The notes under the pieces were generated by a model. The model was not told where the DNA came from. It did no database searches and saw nothing but the letters and a program-made list of their open reading frames with translations. Shown here one piece after another: positions 19,894-28,021 of a stretch of 64,000 nucleotides of DNA. Origin of the DNA: Novosphingobium sp. (GTDB taxonomy: Bacteria; Pseudomonadota; Alphaproteobacteria; Sphingomonadales; Sphingomonadaceae); contig JADJYM010000015.1 in assembly GCA_016719755.1 (NCBI GenBank), forward strand, positions 1 to 64,000. The letters run 5' to 3'. The position numbers and the translations under genes are program-made. Every line of letters begins with the position of its first letter. The first letter of the stretch is position 1.

Positions 19894-20916
19894 GGCAGTT
19901 CCTTCACGTGCAGGCGGCGCCGCTTAAAATCGATTTGGACCTGCGCTCGTCGCCTATCCTGAAGAAAACGAAATGCGTCATACCCTTGCAGGATTGCGTC
20001 TTCCCACATCCAAAGAGGGCATTGAGCCGATTCGTAGCCGGCGACGAATTGACGAACGTGCTTGAGCATGTCCAGTGGGAGGCCACCACGTTTTATACCG
20101 CCAAAAAACTCGAGTTTCTGCGCTTGGCCGAAAATCCACGAGGTCACACCCTCTTCAATGAGGATGGCTCGTGCGCCGTCTTGCGTTTCGTCAACTTCGG
20201 GCCGACTTTTGCGCTTTAATCGAAGCAGGGCGCGCATGACGGGGGACCATCCCAGAACCGCAGCATAGGCATAGTGAAAAACGTCGTGAAACCGATAATC
20301 GTCCTCGACGATCGCGTTGTCGGTGAGTCTGTCGCCAACATAAACGCCGCTGGATTTTTGAAAGACATATTCGCGCCCACGCACCGTCCGCTCATAAATA
20401 TCGATCGCCATCGCACGCGGCAAGCGTTCCTCAGGATCGTCAATCTCATCAAACGCCTGCGGATATTCGCGTTTTTCAGGCCAGCGATCGTTGATCTTTA
20501 CTAGGTTCTTGTATGCTGCACCCTCCAGCGTGACGCCGGCCTCAGTTGCAGCGACTATCAAGCCATGGGCTACGCGCACAAGTTGGGCGCGAAGCTTGTC
20601 TTTGCCGACATGCCCTTGACCTACGTGGTGATGGACTAGCAAGCCCACTTCGCCAGCCAGAGTCAGCAGGCTTTGCTCAGTCGCATTCGTTGGATCTTTG
20701 AAGAGAGGGAAATGCTCCGGCTGCAAGGCGTGGAAGGTCAACCCTGGGTCAAGGGTCTTCCCAGATGCTTCTGCGGCGACTTCATAAAGGGCGAAGCCTG
20801 CTCGCCTACAAACTGCGGCAAGATACCACAGGACGTCTCCTAACTCTTCGGCAACTGCCTCGGCGTAGCCAAGATATGACGACTTATCGCGCAGCTTCTT
20901 TTTGGCTTCACTAAGC
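19890..20916 (-). pseudogene. MazG-like NTP pyrophosphohydrolase, 5' end lost to IS21
   Basis: The frame enters from the IS end at 20916 and reads 'SSYLGYAEAVAEELGDVLWY', the second half of the MazG E-x-x-E-D metal motif. The first helix pair with the other acidic residues is gone. The remaining 340 residues comprise a helical region ('TEQSLLTLAGEVGLLVHHHV') with another 'LAGEVG' acidic patch, then a long C-terminal domain with 'RFHDVFHYAYAAVLGWSPVM', 'GARAILIEEGVTSWIFGQAQ' and 'GYESAQCPLWMWEDAILQGY'. MazG proteins hydrolyse (d)NTPs to monophosphates. The HDVFHYAYA and WEDAI blocks suggest an additional helical, possibly second hydrolase domain. It is the upstream gene of the UDG pair. It might start from an IS-borne TTG, but probably is not functional. 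Confidence 0.65.
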
Positions 20917-21028
20917 TGTAGACCGGCGTGCAAAAGGGACCCCGTTAGCGGGGTGATCGGCGTCTAAAAGGGACCCCTCATTCTGATGGTGTAGCGAGCT
21001 GTCTGGTTTTCCAGGTGGCGAGATCGGG

Positions 21029-22659
21029 ATGTTGGTGGTGGAGACAGTTTGCCGGATTCGGCGTGAACACGCGGATGGGAAGTCGATCAAGGCGATTGCG
21101 CGGGATCTGCGGCTGTCGCGCAAGGTGGTGCGCAAAGGCGATCCGGGCGCCGGAAGGCGCGTTCGATTATCGGCGCAAGGTTCAACCGCTGCCCAGGCTT
21201 GGGCCGTTTCAGGAGCGGCTCGATGTGCTGCTGACGGAGAACGAGGCCCGGCCCCGGCGCGATCGGCTGCGGATGACGCGCATCCATGACCTGCTGTGCC
21301 GTGAGGGGTTCGAGGGTTCCTACGATGCGGTCCGGCGCTACGCCCGGCGCTGGGCGGAAGCACGGCGCAAGGATCCTGGCGATGGGGCGCCGGCCTTTAT
21401 CCCGCTGCTATTCCAGCCCGGCGAGGCCTACCAGTTCGACTGGAGCCATGAGGACGTAGAGATCGCCGGCAAGCCGATGCGGGTGAAGGTGGCGCATATG
21501 CGGCTATGCGCGTCGCGGGCAGTCTATGTCCGAGCCTATCCACGCGAGACACAGGAGATGGTGTTTGACGCCCATGCCCGCGGCTTCGCCTTCTTTGGTG
21601 GCGTTCCGCTGCGCGGGATCTACGATAACATGAAGACCGCGGTCACCACCGTGTTCATCGGCAAGGAGCGGGTGTTCAACCGCCGCTTTCTGGTCATGGC
21701 TGATCATTACATGGTCGAGCCCACGGCCTGCTCGCCAGCGGCGGGGTGGGAGAAGGGGCAGGTTGAACACCAGGTGCAGACCATCCGAGGCCGCTTCTTC
21801 TTTCTGGTCATGGCTGATCATTACATGGTCGAGCCCACGGCCTGCTCGCCAGCGGCGGGGTGGGAGAAGGGGCAGGTTGAACACCAGGTGCAGACCATCC
21901 GAGGCCGCTTCTTCCAACCCCGCCTGCGCTTTGCCAGCATCGAGGAGCTCAACGGGTGGCTGGAAGCTGAGTGCCTGCGCTGGGCCGTAAGGCACGCCCA
22001 TCCCGAGCAAAAGGAGCTGACCGTTGCCGAAGCGCTGGAGCTCGAACGACCAGCCCTGCAGCCGATGCTGGCACCGTTTGACGGCTTCCACGAGACCGCG
22101 CATGCCGTGACGGGCACCTGCTTGATCAGCTTCGACCGCAACCGCTACTCGGTCATGGCTAAGGCTGCACGGCGGTCCGTTCAGGTCCGCGCCTATGCCG
22201 ACTGCATCGTCGTGCGCCTCGGCGACGAGGTCATCGCCGAACATGCCCGGCACTTCGGCCGCGACCGAACGATCTATGATCCCTGGCATTACCTGCCCGT
22301 TCTGGCCAACAAGCCTGGGGCCTTGCGGAACGGCGCACCCTTCCAGGGGTGGGACCTACCAGCGGCACTGACGCGGCTGCGGCGCAAGCTGGGCAGCGGT
22401 GATGAAGCCGACCGCCGCTTCGTGCGCGTGCTGGCAGCTGTAATGACCGATGGCCTGGAAGCGGTCGAGGCCGCGATCCGGGAGGCGCTTGATAGCGGTG
22501 CCGTCAGCGACGAGGTCATCCTCAACATTCTGGCCCGATACCGGGACCCGCCATCCGAGCGCCCCCCTGGACGTGATCGTCGACCTCAAGCTCAACCACC
22601 CGCCGATCGCGGACTGCGCGCGCTACGATACGGTGCGAGGCTTCGATGCAGCGGCATGA
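21029..22659 (+). CDS. istA: IstA transposase, copy 2, frameshifted and with internal duplication
   Basis: Same protein as the copy-1 transposase. The true start is ATG 21029 ('[20 protein letters not shown]'). An extra A at 21134-21136 (three against two) shifts the frame after 'LSRKVVRK', and an extra C near 22562-22567 (six against five) shifts it again near the end. The span of 1631 nt equals 1515 plus 114 plus 2. The duplicated 38 residues lie in the catalytic core around '[20 protein letters not shown]', so even after correcting the indels this copy encodes a 542-residue protein with a disturbed DDE domain. Confidence 0.88.
21687..21914 (+). repeat. 114-bp perfect tandem duplication inside istA
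   Basis: Units 21687-21800 and 21801-21914 are identical head to tail. Copy 1 has one unit only. The period is 38 codons, so the frame is kept. It could be a real slippage event or an assembly fold-over. Confidence 0.9.
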
Positions 22660-23373
22660 GATGATCGAGGCGATGCGCTCGCTCGGCCTCAAGGGCATGG
22701 CAGGGGCCTTCGACGAGGCGGTCACCACCGGGCTGCAGCGCAAGCGCACGACCCATGAGATCCTGGCCGACCTGCTGCGCGCCGAAGCCGCGCATCGTCA
22801 TGCCGCCTCGATCCGCTATCGCATGACCGCGGCCAAGCTGCCGGTAATCAAGGACATCGACGCCTTCGTGTTCGAGGGGACCCCGATCAACGAAGGGCTG
22901 GTGCGCTCCTTCACGCAGGTTCGTTCGTACCTGGTCGCCGGAACATCGTGCTCATCGGCGGGACCGGGACGGGCAAGACCCATCTGGCCACCGCGATCAC
23001 CGCCGGCGTCGTGCGTGCTGGCGCTCGCGGACGCTACTTCAACACGGTCGATCTCGTCACTCGGCTCGAAGAAGAAGCTCGCATCGGCAAGGCTGGCGCC
23101 ATCGCAGCCCAGCTCGGCAGGCTCGATCTCGTGGTGCTCGATGAACTGGGCTATCTACCGTTCGCCCGCTCAGGCGGCCAGCTGCTGTTCCATCTGATCA
23201 GCAAGCTCTACGAGCAGACCTCGGTCATCATCACCACCAACCTGGCCTTCGGCGAATGGCCCACCGTGTTCGGCGACCCCAAAATGACCACTGCGCTGCT
23301 CGACCGCATCACCCACCATTGCGATATCGTCGAGACAGGCAACGACAGCTGGCGCTTCAAAAACCGCAGCTGA
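22646..23373 (+). CDS. istB: IstB helper ATPase, copy 2, one frameshift
   Basis: Same ATPase as in copy 1, starting at ATG 22646 inside the end of istA. The CC at 22908-22909 is one base short of the CCC needed, giving a break after 'INEGLVRS'. The second frame resumes with '[20 protein letters not shown]' and runs through '[20 protein letters not shown]' and '[20 protein letters not shown]' to the natural end 'SWRFKNRS'. Corrected length is 729 nt, 242 residues. This copy preserves the correct 3' end, which copy 1 lacks. Confidence 0.9.
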
Positions 23374-23648
23374 CCCAATCAGAAAATGCCTTCGCGCTGC
23401 TGCCGCCTCCGGTCGGGCTACGCCCTCCCTACGCCGGCAGCAGCGCGAAACACTGCGCCCAGCATCAACCAATCCCCGCAACTGCAAGGGGGTCCCTTTT
23501 GCACGCCGATAGGGGGTCCCGATTGAACGCCGATTGACACCCACCTTGCGCGGTTGAAGCGTAGCGGGCGTCACTTCAAGGTATGTGCGCCAGACAACGA
23601 TTTGACGGACATAACAGGAACATGGGTCTGGTTGGTCGGGTCGGCGAC

Positions 23649-23933
23649 TCAGATCAGCGCGAGTTCAACCCTGCGCCCTACGACGGCTGCCGCGCGCTGC
23701 AGGGTTTCGATGGTGACATTGCCATCAGTCGGATCAAGCACCCGGTCAACCTGGGTTCTGCTGGTATGCATCAATAGCGCCAGTCTCTTCTTGCTAAGCT
23801 TACGTTCGCGCATCGCCTCGGAGAGCTGCCAGGCGATGACTTCCTTGATGGCCTTGGCCTGGAATTCCGCGAGGACGCCTTCTTCTTTGAGGAAGCTGTC
23901 CAGCGTCGGGCCGCGATGTTTGTTCTCAGCCAA
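23649..23933 (-). CDS. XRE-type antitoxin
   Basis: The 94-residue product has an N-terminal segment 'KHRGPTLDSFLKEEGVLAEF' and a helix-turn-helix 'RKLSKKRLALLMHTSRTQVD' followed by 'LDPTDGNVTIETLQRAAAVV', typical of HigA/XRE-like antitoxins paired with Gp49-type toxins. The start is a TTG at 23933, eight bases inside the toxin gene (another in-frame TTG is at 23939), so it is translationally coupled. The antitoxin would bind and neutralise the toxin and repress the operon at the palindrome at 24292-24311. Confidence 0.8.
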   Translation of the reverse strand: MAENKHRGPTLDSFLKEEGVLAEFQAKAIKEVIAWQLSEAMRERKLSKKRLALLMHTSRTQVDRVLDPTDGNVTIETLQRAAAVVGRRVELALI

Positions 23934-24249
23934 TTTCAACCTCCTTCTGGCGCCTTCGGGCCAGTTCCAAATCTTCCGGAGGCGTCTTCTGCGACTTCTT
24001 GATGAACCCATGCAGCGCGTAAAGCTCGCCTTGGTGGAAGCAGAACAACACGCGGGCGATCGTGCCGTCAGGCAGTGACGTTCGCACCTCGAACAGCCCT
24101 TTGCCCATGGGGCGGACCAACGGCATTCCGACCGGCCAACGAAACTGGACCCGCTGCAAGTCCTGACCAATCTCGCGGCGATTGGCTTCGGGGAGGCCGA
24201 GCAACCAGTCGCGAACGGGTACATTGCATGCATCGGTCTGGTAGAACAC
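23926..24249 (-). CDS. RelE/HigB-like toxin (Gp49 family)
   Basis: The 107-residue protein reads 'FYQTDACNVPVRDWLLGLPE', 'GMPLVRPMGKGLFEVRTSLP', 'GTIARVLFCFHQGELYALHG' and 'FIKKSQKTPPEDLELARRRQ'. This is the order of strands and basic residues of the phage-derived Gp49/HigB-type RelE toxins, probable ribosome-dependent mRNA nucleases. The start is GTG 24249, since the upstream ATGs are cut off by a TAA. The toxin precedes the antitoxin, as in higBA. The pair may stabilise the island. Confidence 0.83.
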   Translation of the reverse strand: MFYQTDACNVPVRDWLLGLPEANRREIGQDLQRVQFRWPVGMPLVRPMGKGLFEVRTSLPDGTIARVLFCFHQGELYALHGFIKKSQKTPPEDLELARRRQKEVEIG

Positions 24250-24291
24250 CAGTTCGATGCGTTGTGCTGCCCTTGATTACACGGCCATCAT

Positions 24292-24311
24292 ATGCACTAT
24301 ATAAGGTGCAT
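24292..24311. promoter_or_regulatory. Palindromic operator/promoter of the toxin-antitoxin operon
   Basis: ATGCAC-N8-GTGCAT is a perfect 6-bp inverted repeat whose centre TATATAAG resembles a -10 element on either strand. It lies 43 bp upstream of the toxin start. This is the layout expected for an autoregulated antitoxin operator. Confidence 0.6.
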
Positions 24312-24313
24312 AG

Positions 24314-24587
24314 TCAAGCCGCTTCTGGCCTGGTGGAAATGCCTGTGTCCTGCTGGCCGAGAGTGCGATAGACGGTCGGGCGTGAAATCGAGAACAGCTC
24401 GGCAAGGTCGCTGATGGCGGAATCGCCGGTGCCGTACATCGGCCGCAACTCCTTCTGCTGCCGGTCTGACAGCTTGGGCTTCTTGCCGCGCAGCTTCCCC
24501 TTGGCGCGCGCAACGGCCATGCCCTCGCGGGTCCGCATCCTGATCAGGCGGCCTTCGATGAGAGAGTGTGTCTGCAAGCTCTCTCAA
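24314..24587 (-). pseudogene. Resolvase/invertase C-terminal remnant
   Basis: The fragment reads 'LIEGRLIRMRTREGMAVARA', 'KGKLRGKKPKLSDRQQKELR' and 'SDLAELFSISRPTVYRTLGQ'. These are the end of the long E-helix and the C-terminal helix-turn-helix of a Tn3-type or Pin-type serine resolvase. The catalytic N-terminal 100 or so residues are absent, so it is a relic that marks the island edge. Its stop lies beside the toxin-antitoxin palindrome. Confidence 0.8.
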
Positions 24588-24668
24588 ACCGCCAAGATGC
24601 CCTCAATCTGTTGCCACTTTTCAAGTCGGGGCCAAAGCGGCCCGAAGCCCTTTCCGCACGAGGCCCGG

Positions 24669-25313
24669 TCATGGCGCGCGGAGCAAGCCCAGTCTGTCGG
24701 CTTCGCGCCACGCCTCGATGCGGTTTGCGGCCCCAAGCTGGCGCATGGCATGTTCAAGATGGCTCTTGATCGTCGATGGCGCGACGCCCAGTTCCTGCGC
24801 GATGACCTTGTTCTGCTTTCCTTCTGCCACCAGCAGCAGAACCCTGCGTTGCTGGGCTGTCAGGCGAGGGGCCTCGGGGCAAAGGGGCCGGTGATCGGGA
24901 TGCGGGGCGCCAACCAGATCCAGCAAACGAGGGGGTAGATAGCGTCCTCCCGCCATGAGCAGCCTTATGGCCGCCAGGATCACCGCACTGCCAGAATTCT
25001 TGCCCGCAAAGCCCGCCACGCCGCTTTCGAAAAGGCGAAGCATGAGCTGGTCATCCTCGGTGCCTGTCAGGACAAGGACCGGACGCTCCCGCATGATGCC
25101 CAGCAGCGTGGTGACGCCAGCCAGCGGATCGGCGCCGGGCATCACGAGATCGCAGATCGCCAAATCCGGCGCGAAGTCCTGTGCCATGCGCCAGGCCTCG
25201 GGAAAACTGGCTGCCTGGCGAATTTCGCATCCGGGAAACCCGCTCTCCAGCGTGTCGGCTATGGCTTCTCGCAAGATGGCGTGATCGTCGCAGATCAGGA
25301 AATGCATGGTCAT
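24669..25313 (-). CDS. LuxR-type response regulator, pair 1
   Basis: A 214-residue response regulator. The receiver domain (about 1-120) has the acidic pair in 'FLICDDHAILREAIADTLES', the phospho-acceptor Asp in 'DLAICDLVMPG' and the switch Thr region 'VLVLTGTEDD'. The expected Lys region is 'AGFAGKNSGS'. The C-terminal LuxR helix-turn-helix is 'PRLTAQQRRVLLLVAEGKQN', 'KVIAQELGVAPSTIKSHLEH'. Its ATG overlaps the stop of the upstream kinase by 4 bp. It is paralogous to the regulator at 33485-34171, with the same order and orientation. It probably controls the adjacent locus; target genes are not shown. Confidence 0.9.
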   Translation of the reverse strand: MTMHFLICDDHAILREAIADTLESGFPGCEIRQAASFPEAWRMAQDFAPDLAICDLVMPGADPLAGVTTLLGIMRERPVLVLTGTEDDQLMLRLFESGVAGFAGKNSGSAVILAAIRLLMAGGRYLPPRLLDLVGAPHPDHRPLCPEAPRLTAQQRRVLLLVAEGKQNKVIAQELGVAPSTIKSHLEHAMRQLGAANRIEAWREADRLGLLRAP

Positions 25314-26663
25314 GCCGCAGCGGCCGAACCGGAAAGGACGATGCGGAAGGCCGCGCCGCGGCGCCTGCGAATGTAATCTGCCCTGCCGCCAAGCAGGGCC
25401 GCCACGCGCCGTACAGAGCCCAGACCCAGGCCGAAACCGCCCCGCAGAACCGATGCCGAGTGCTGGCCCTGCCGGTAATCGGTGAACAGGTCAGCCTCGT
25501 CGCAAGGGGGCGATGCCGGCGCCCTTGTCGCTGACGATGATGGCCATGCCGTCTGCGCAGCGATAGCTGTAAACGAAAATGCGCCTGCTGCCCGAATGGA
25601 CAAGGGCGTTATGGATCAGATTGCCCAGTGCCCGGTCGATAAGCACCTTGTCGGAATGAATCGTTGCCGGCGGGCTGCGCAGCGCCAGCACGACGCCAGC
25701 GGCCTGAGCCTGCGGCTGAAATCGTTCGACCACCTGGCTCAGCACCTCTGACAGGTCCAGCGGCCGCAGGATCGGCTCCACTGCGTCAGCCTCTAACCGC
25801 ATATGGTAAAGCATCCCGCCAAGCATGTCCTGGGCAGAGCCGATTGTCGAAACCGCCTTGGCGAGCGTCTGGGTGCGGCGGTCTGGATCGTCCGTTGCCT
25901 GCGCCTGCTCGGCAAAGAGGCGCGCTGCCTGCATCGGCTGGCCCAGATCGTGCGCTGCCGCCGCAATGAAGCGGGTGCGCGCATCGCGTTCGGCCGAGAC
26001 TTCGCCCAGCGCCGCTTCCAGCATGGCTTTGGCGGCTTCTGCCGCGCGCCGATCGCGCAGGGCGTTGACAACGACGATGCGAAAGACACCCGATGCATAG
26101 TAGAGCAGCGCGCCGTAAAGCACGATCAGGGCGACAAGCACGGCAAGGGCGGTGTTTCCGGTCTGGTATGCATTGCCCGCCAGATAGGCGGCGAAGCTGC
26201 CAAGCACGGCGACCATGCTGAATCGGTTGCCACTGACGTTTTCCGGATCGGAAATCATCTGCAGCGGCACGTGTCCGATGCAAAGGCAACCGACGACCAG
26301 CCGGTGCCATTCATCGCCATAAGGCAGGAACAGCCAGATCACGCTGATGGCGACAAGATCGAAGGCGACCGTCTGTCGCTTTTCGATCAGGGACCAGAAC
26401 CGCATCAACCTCCGGCTGTCGGCGCGGCGGACGATGAAGGCCAGGTCGAAAGTGACTACGCCCGCAAGCAGGACGAACACCAGCCCAACCCACCAGCCCA
26501 TCGTGTCTGACGGAACCACTGGGCGGAAAAACAGCCAGAGCAGGAAGACGACAGCAAAGAACACGGCCTGGCTGACGACGACGATAACCGGGTTGTAGAT
26601 GAGCAGCCTGGTTTCGTCGTCCAGCGAAACCCCTGTTCGATCATGGCCCAAAGGCGCGGGCAT
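25310..26663 (-). CDS. Membrane sensor histidine kinase, pair 1 (one frameshift)
   Basis: About 450 residues. The N-terminal half has five to six membrane segments ('VIVVVSQAVFFAVVFLLWLF', 'TMGWWVGLVFVLLAGVVTFD', 'VFDLVAISVIWLFLPYG' and others). Then comes a coiled linker, the H-box 'TRFIAAAAHDLGQPMQAARL' with the phospho-histidine, the N-box 'LGNLIHNALVHSGSRRIFVY', the G1 box 'IVSDKGAGIAP' and the G2 box 'GFGLGLGSVRRVAALLGGRA'. A run of five C (25506-25510 on the plus strand as G) must be four to join the two frames after 'GAGIAP'. It lies divergent from the sigma gene, about 90 bp away. Ligand unknown. Confidence 0.9.
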
Positions 26664-26752
26664 CCCCCATTATCTCCTCCATCCGGCGGAGAGACGGCAG
26701 CCCTCCTTTACGCACATACCGCTAGACCGGAAATCCTAGCAAGGTCAATCAG

Positions 26753-27331
26753 ATGATGGCCTGCGCAGCATCGGCTGGGGGCGCGCTGATGAACATCGAA
26801 TGGGCGCTTCAGGGCATTGCCCGCAAAGACAGGGCTGCCTTTTCATGGCTCTATGCCAGCAAACAGGCGCTGCTGGTGCGCTATGCCACGGGGATGCTTG
26901 CCGGAGACCGCGCTGCCGCCGAAGACGCCGTGGACGAGGCGTTCATCGCTGTCTGGCAACAGGCAGGGCGCTATTGCGGCAGCGGCAGTGCGCGCGGCTG
27001 GCTGCGCCGGATCGTTCGCAACAAGGTGGTCGATCACTTGCGCCGCACCGCATCGGCGCCGCTGGCGAGCGAGGGGCAGGCCCGCGCCTTTGAGGCAGCG
27101 CCTGACACGGCCGACAGCCCCGAACAGATTGCCGAGAAAAATTCCGCCGCCGATGAACTTCGCCGCGCAATGGAACGACTGAGCCCCGATCACCGCGAAG
27201 TCGTTTGGCTTTGCTATTTCGAGGAGTTGCCCTTGTCGGAAATTGCGCATCAGGTCGGCTGTCCGGAAAACACGGTCAAGACGCGCCTGTTTCACGCGCG
27301 CCGGGCCATGCGAGCGGTGCTGGAGGCCTGA
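26753..27331 (+). CDS. ECF RNA polymerase sigma factor
   Basis: A 192-residue ECF sigma factor. Region 2 covers 'FSWLYASKQALLVRYATGML' and 'EDAVDEAFIAVWQQAGRYCG', with 'SARGWLRRIVRNKVVDHLRR'. Region 4 is 'RRAMERLSPDHREVVWLCYF', 'EELPLSEIAHQVGCPENTVK', 'TRLFHARRAM'. The start at 26753 follows AAGG at suitable spacing. An internal ATG at 26789 ('MNIEWALQGIARKDRA') is an equally plausible start. The next gene is an anti-sigma factor 3 bp on, then a subtilase, so this sigma probably drives its own operon in response to an envelope signal. Confidence 0.93.
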   Translation: MMACAASAGGALMNIEWALQGIARKDRAAFSWLYASKQALLVRYATGMLAGDRAAAEDAVDEAFIAVWQQAGRYCGSGSARGWLRRIVRNKVVDHLRRTASAPLASEGQARAFEAAPDTADSPEQIAEKNSAADELRRAMERLSPDHREVVWLCYFEELPLSEIAHQVGCPENTVKTRLFHARRAMRAVLEA

Positions 27332-27334
27332 CCG

Positions 27335-28021
27335 GTGCCTGACGAGCCTGGCGAACCGGTTGGCGACGATCACGTCTTGAACCTGCCCTTTTATGTCAAC
27401 GGCACGCTGGGTGCAGAGCGCCGCGCGCAGCTCGATCTGGCGCTAGCCAGTTCGGCGCGGCTTCGCGCCGAACTGGAAGAGGTGCAAGGCATTGCCGCCC
27501 TGGTGCGCGCGGGCGGCATGACGTTGACCCGCACAATCGAGCCGCGCCAGTCCCTGCTCGATCGGCTGATCGCCGCGATCGACCATGACGAACCCGCGGC
27601 AATCGCGCGGCTGTTCACCGAGCCGCGCCGGGGTTTCGCCATGAGCCATTTGCCGCGCCGGCATCCGACCACCGGTGGGCGGCGCTGGCTGATACCGATT
27701 GCGGCCAGCGCCGCGCTGGTGATTTTCGGCATGGCCATCGGCAACCGGATGAACTGGCACGATCGGCCCTACCAGACGGCCTCTGGCCCGGCTGATGCGG
27801 CGCTGCCCGCCGAGGGGGCGCGGCTTATCGTCCGTTTTGCCGATGACGCCGCCGCTGGGCAAATCGCAGCTCTGCTGGACAGCCATGGCCTTGAGGTGGT
27901 TTCCGGCCCGGTTGAAGGGCGTTACGCCCTGCGGGCCAAGGATGGACCGGTCGATGCCGAAGACCTCAAGCGCAAGCTGGCCGCAACGCCGCTGGTGGCC
28001 TTTGTCGGCCTGGCGAAATGA
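27335..28021 (+). CDS. Transmembrane anti-sigma factor with protease-prodomain-like periplasmic part
   Basis: A 228-residue protein from GTG 27335. The cytoplasmic N-terminus 'LNLPFYVNGTLGAERRAQLD' is the anti-sigma domain type (zinc-finger-like helices without the full Cys set). A membrane helix, 'WLIPIAASAALVIFGMAIGN', sits at about 118-137. The periplasmic end 'ARLIVRFADDAAAGQIAALL' to 'KLAATPLVAFVG' resembles the inhibitor I9/subtilisin-propeptide fold. The stop overlaps the subtilase ATG by 4 bp. It should hold the sigma factor inactive until a signal, possibly processing by the neighbouring protease, releases it. The protease link is inference. Confidence 0.82.
   Translation: MPDEPGEPVGDDHVLNLPFYVNGTLGAERRAQLDLALASSARLRAELEEVQGIAALVRAGGMTLTRTIEPRQSLLDRLIAAIDHDEPAAIARLFTEPRRGFAMSHLPRRHPTTGGRRWLIPIAASAALVIFGMAIGNRMNWHDRPYQTASGPADAALPAEGARLIVRFADDAAAGQIAALLDSHGLEVVSGPVEGRYALRAKDGPVDAEDLKRKLAATPLVAFVGLAK

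Larger units (their letters stand above)
20917..23539 (+). mobile_element. IS21-family element, copy 2 (inverted)
   Basis: It runs from TGTAGACCGG at 20917 to ...CGATTGACA at 23539, 2623 bp, the inverse of copy 1. The 115-bp excess over copy 1 is a 114-bp tandem duplication in istA plus the net of small indels. Flanks (AAGC before, CCCACC after) show no target duplication. Together the two copies form a 6.7-kb inverted-repeat structure around the MazG-UDG fragment. Confidence 0.92.

Noticed and set aside
20911-21363. Minus-strand frames inside both IS21 copies (91-150 codons)
   Set aside because: They are repeated in both copies only because the elements are duplicated; Pro/Arg-rich shadows of istA.
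21015-22664. IstA starting at 21015 with the N-terminus MARSGCWWW...
   Set aside because: This is the wrong frame before the extra A at 21134; the natural start is at 21029, as in copy 1 at 19233.
16838-23539. Programmed frameshifting in istA/istB
   Set aside because: The shifts fall at different places in the two copies and correct each other, which is not expected of programmed recoding.
24297-24587. 96-codon minus frame MRELADTLSHRRP...
   Set aside because: It overlaps the resolvase remnant in another frame and makes no family sense.
26672-26752. ECF-type autoregulatory promoter (GGAAC-like) before the sigma gene
   Set aside because: GGAAAT is present but no matching CGTC-type -10 at 16-17 bp could be identified with confidence.
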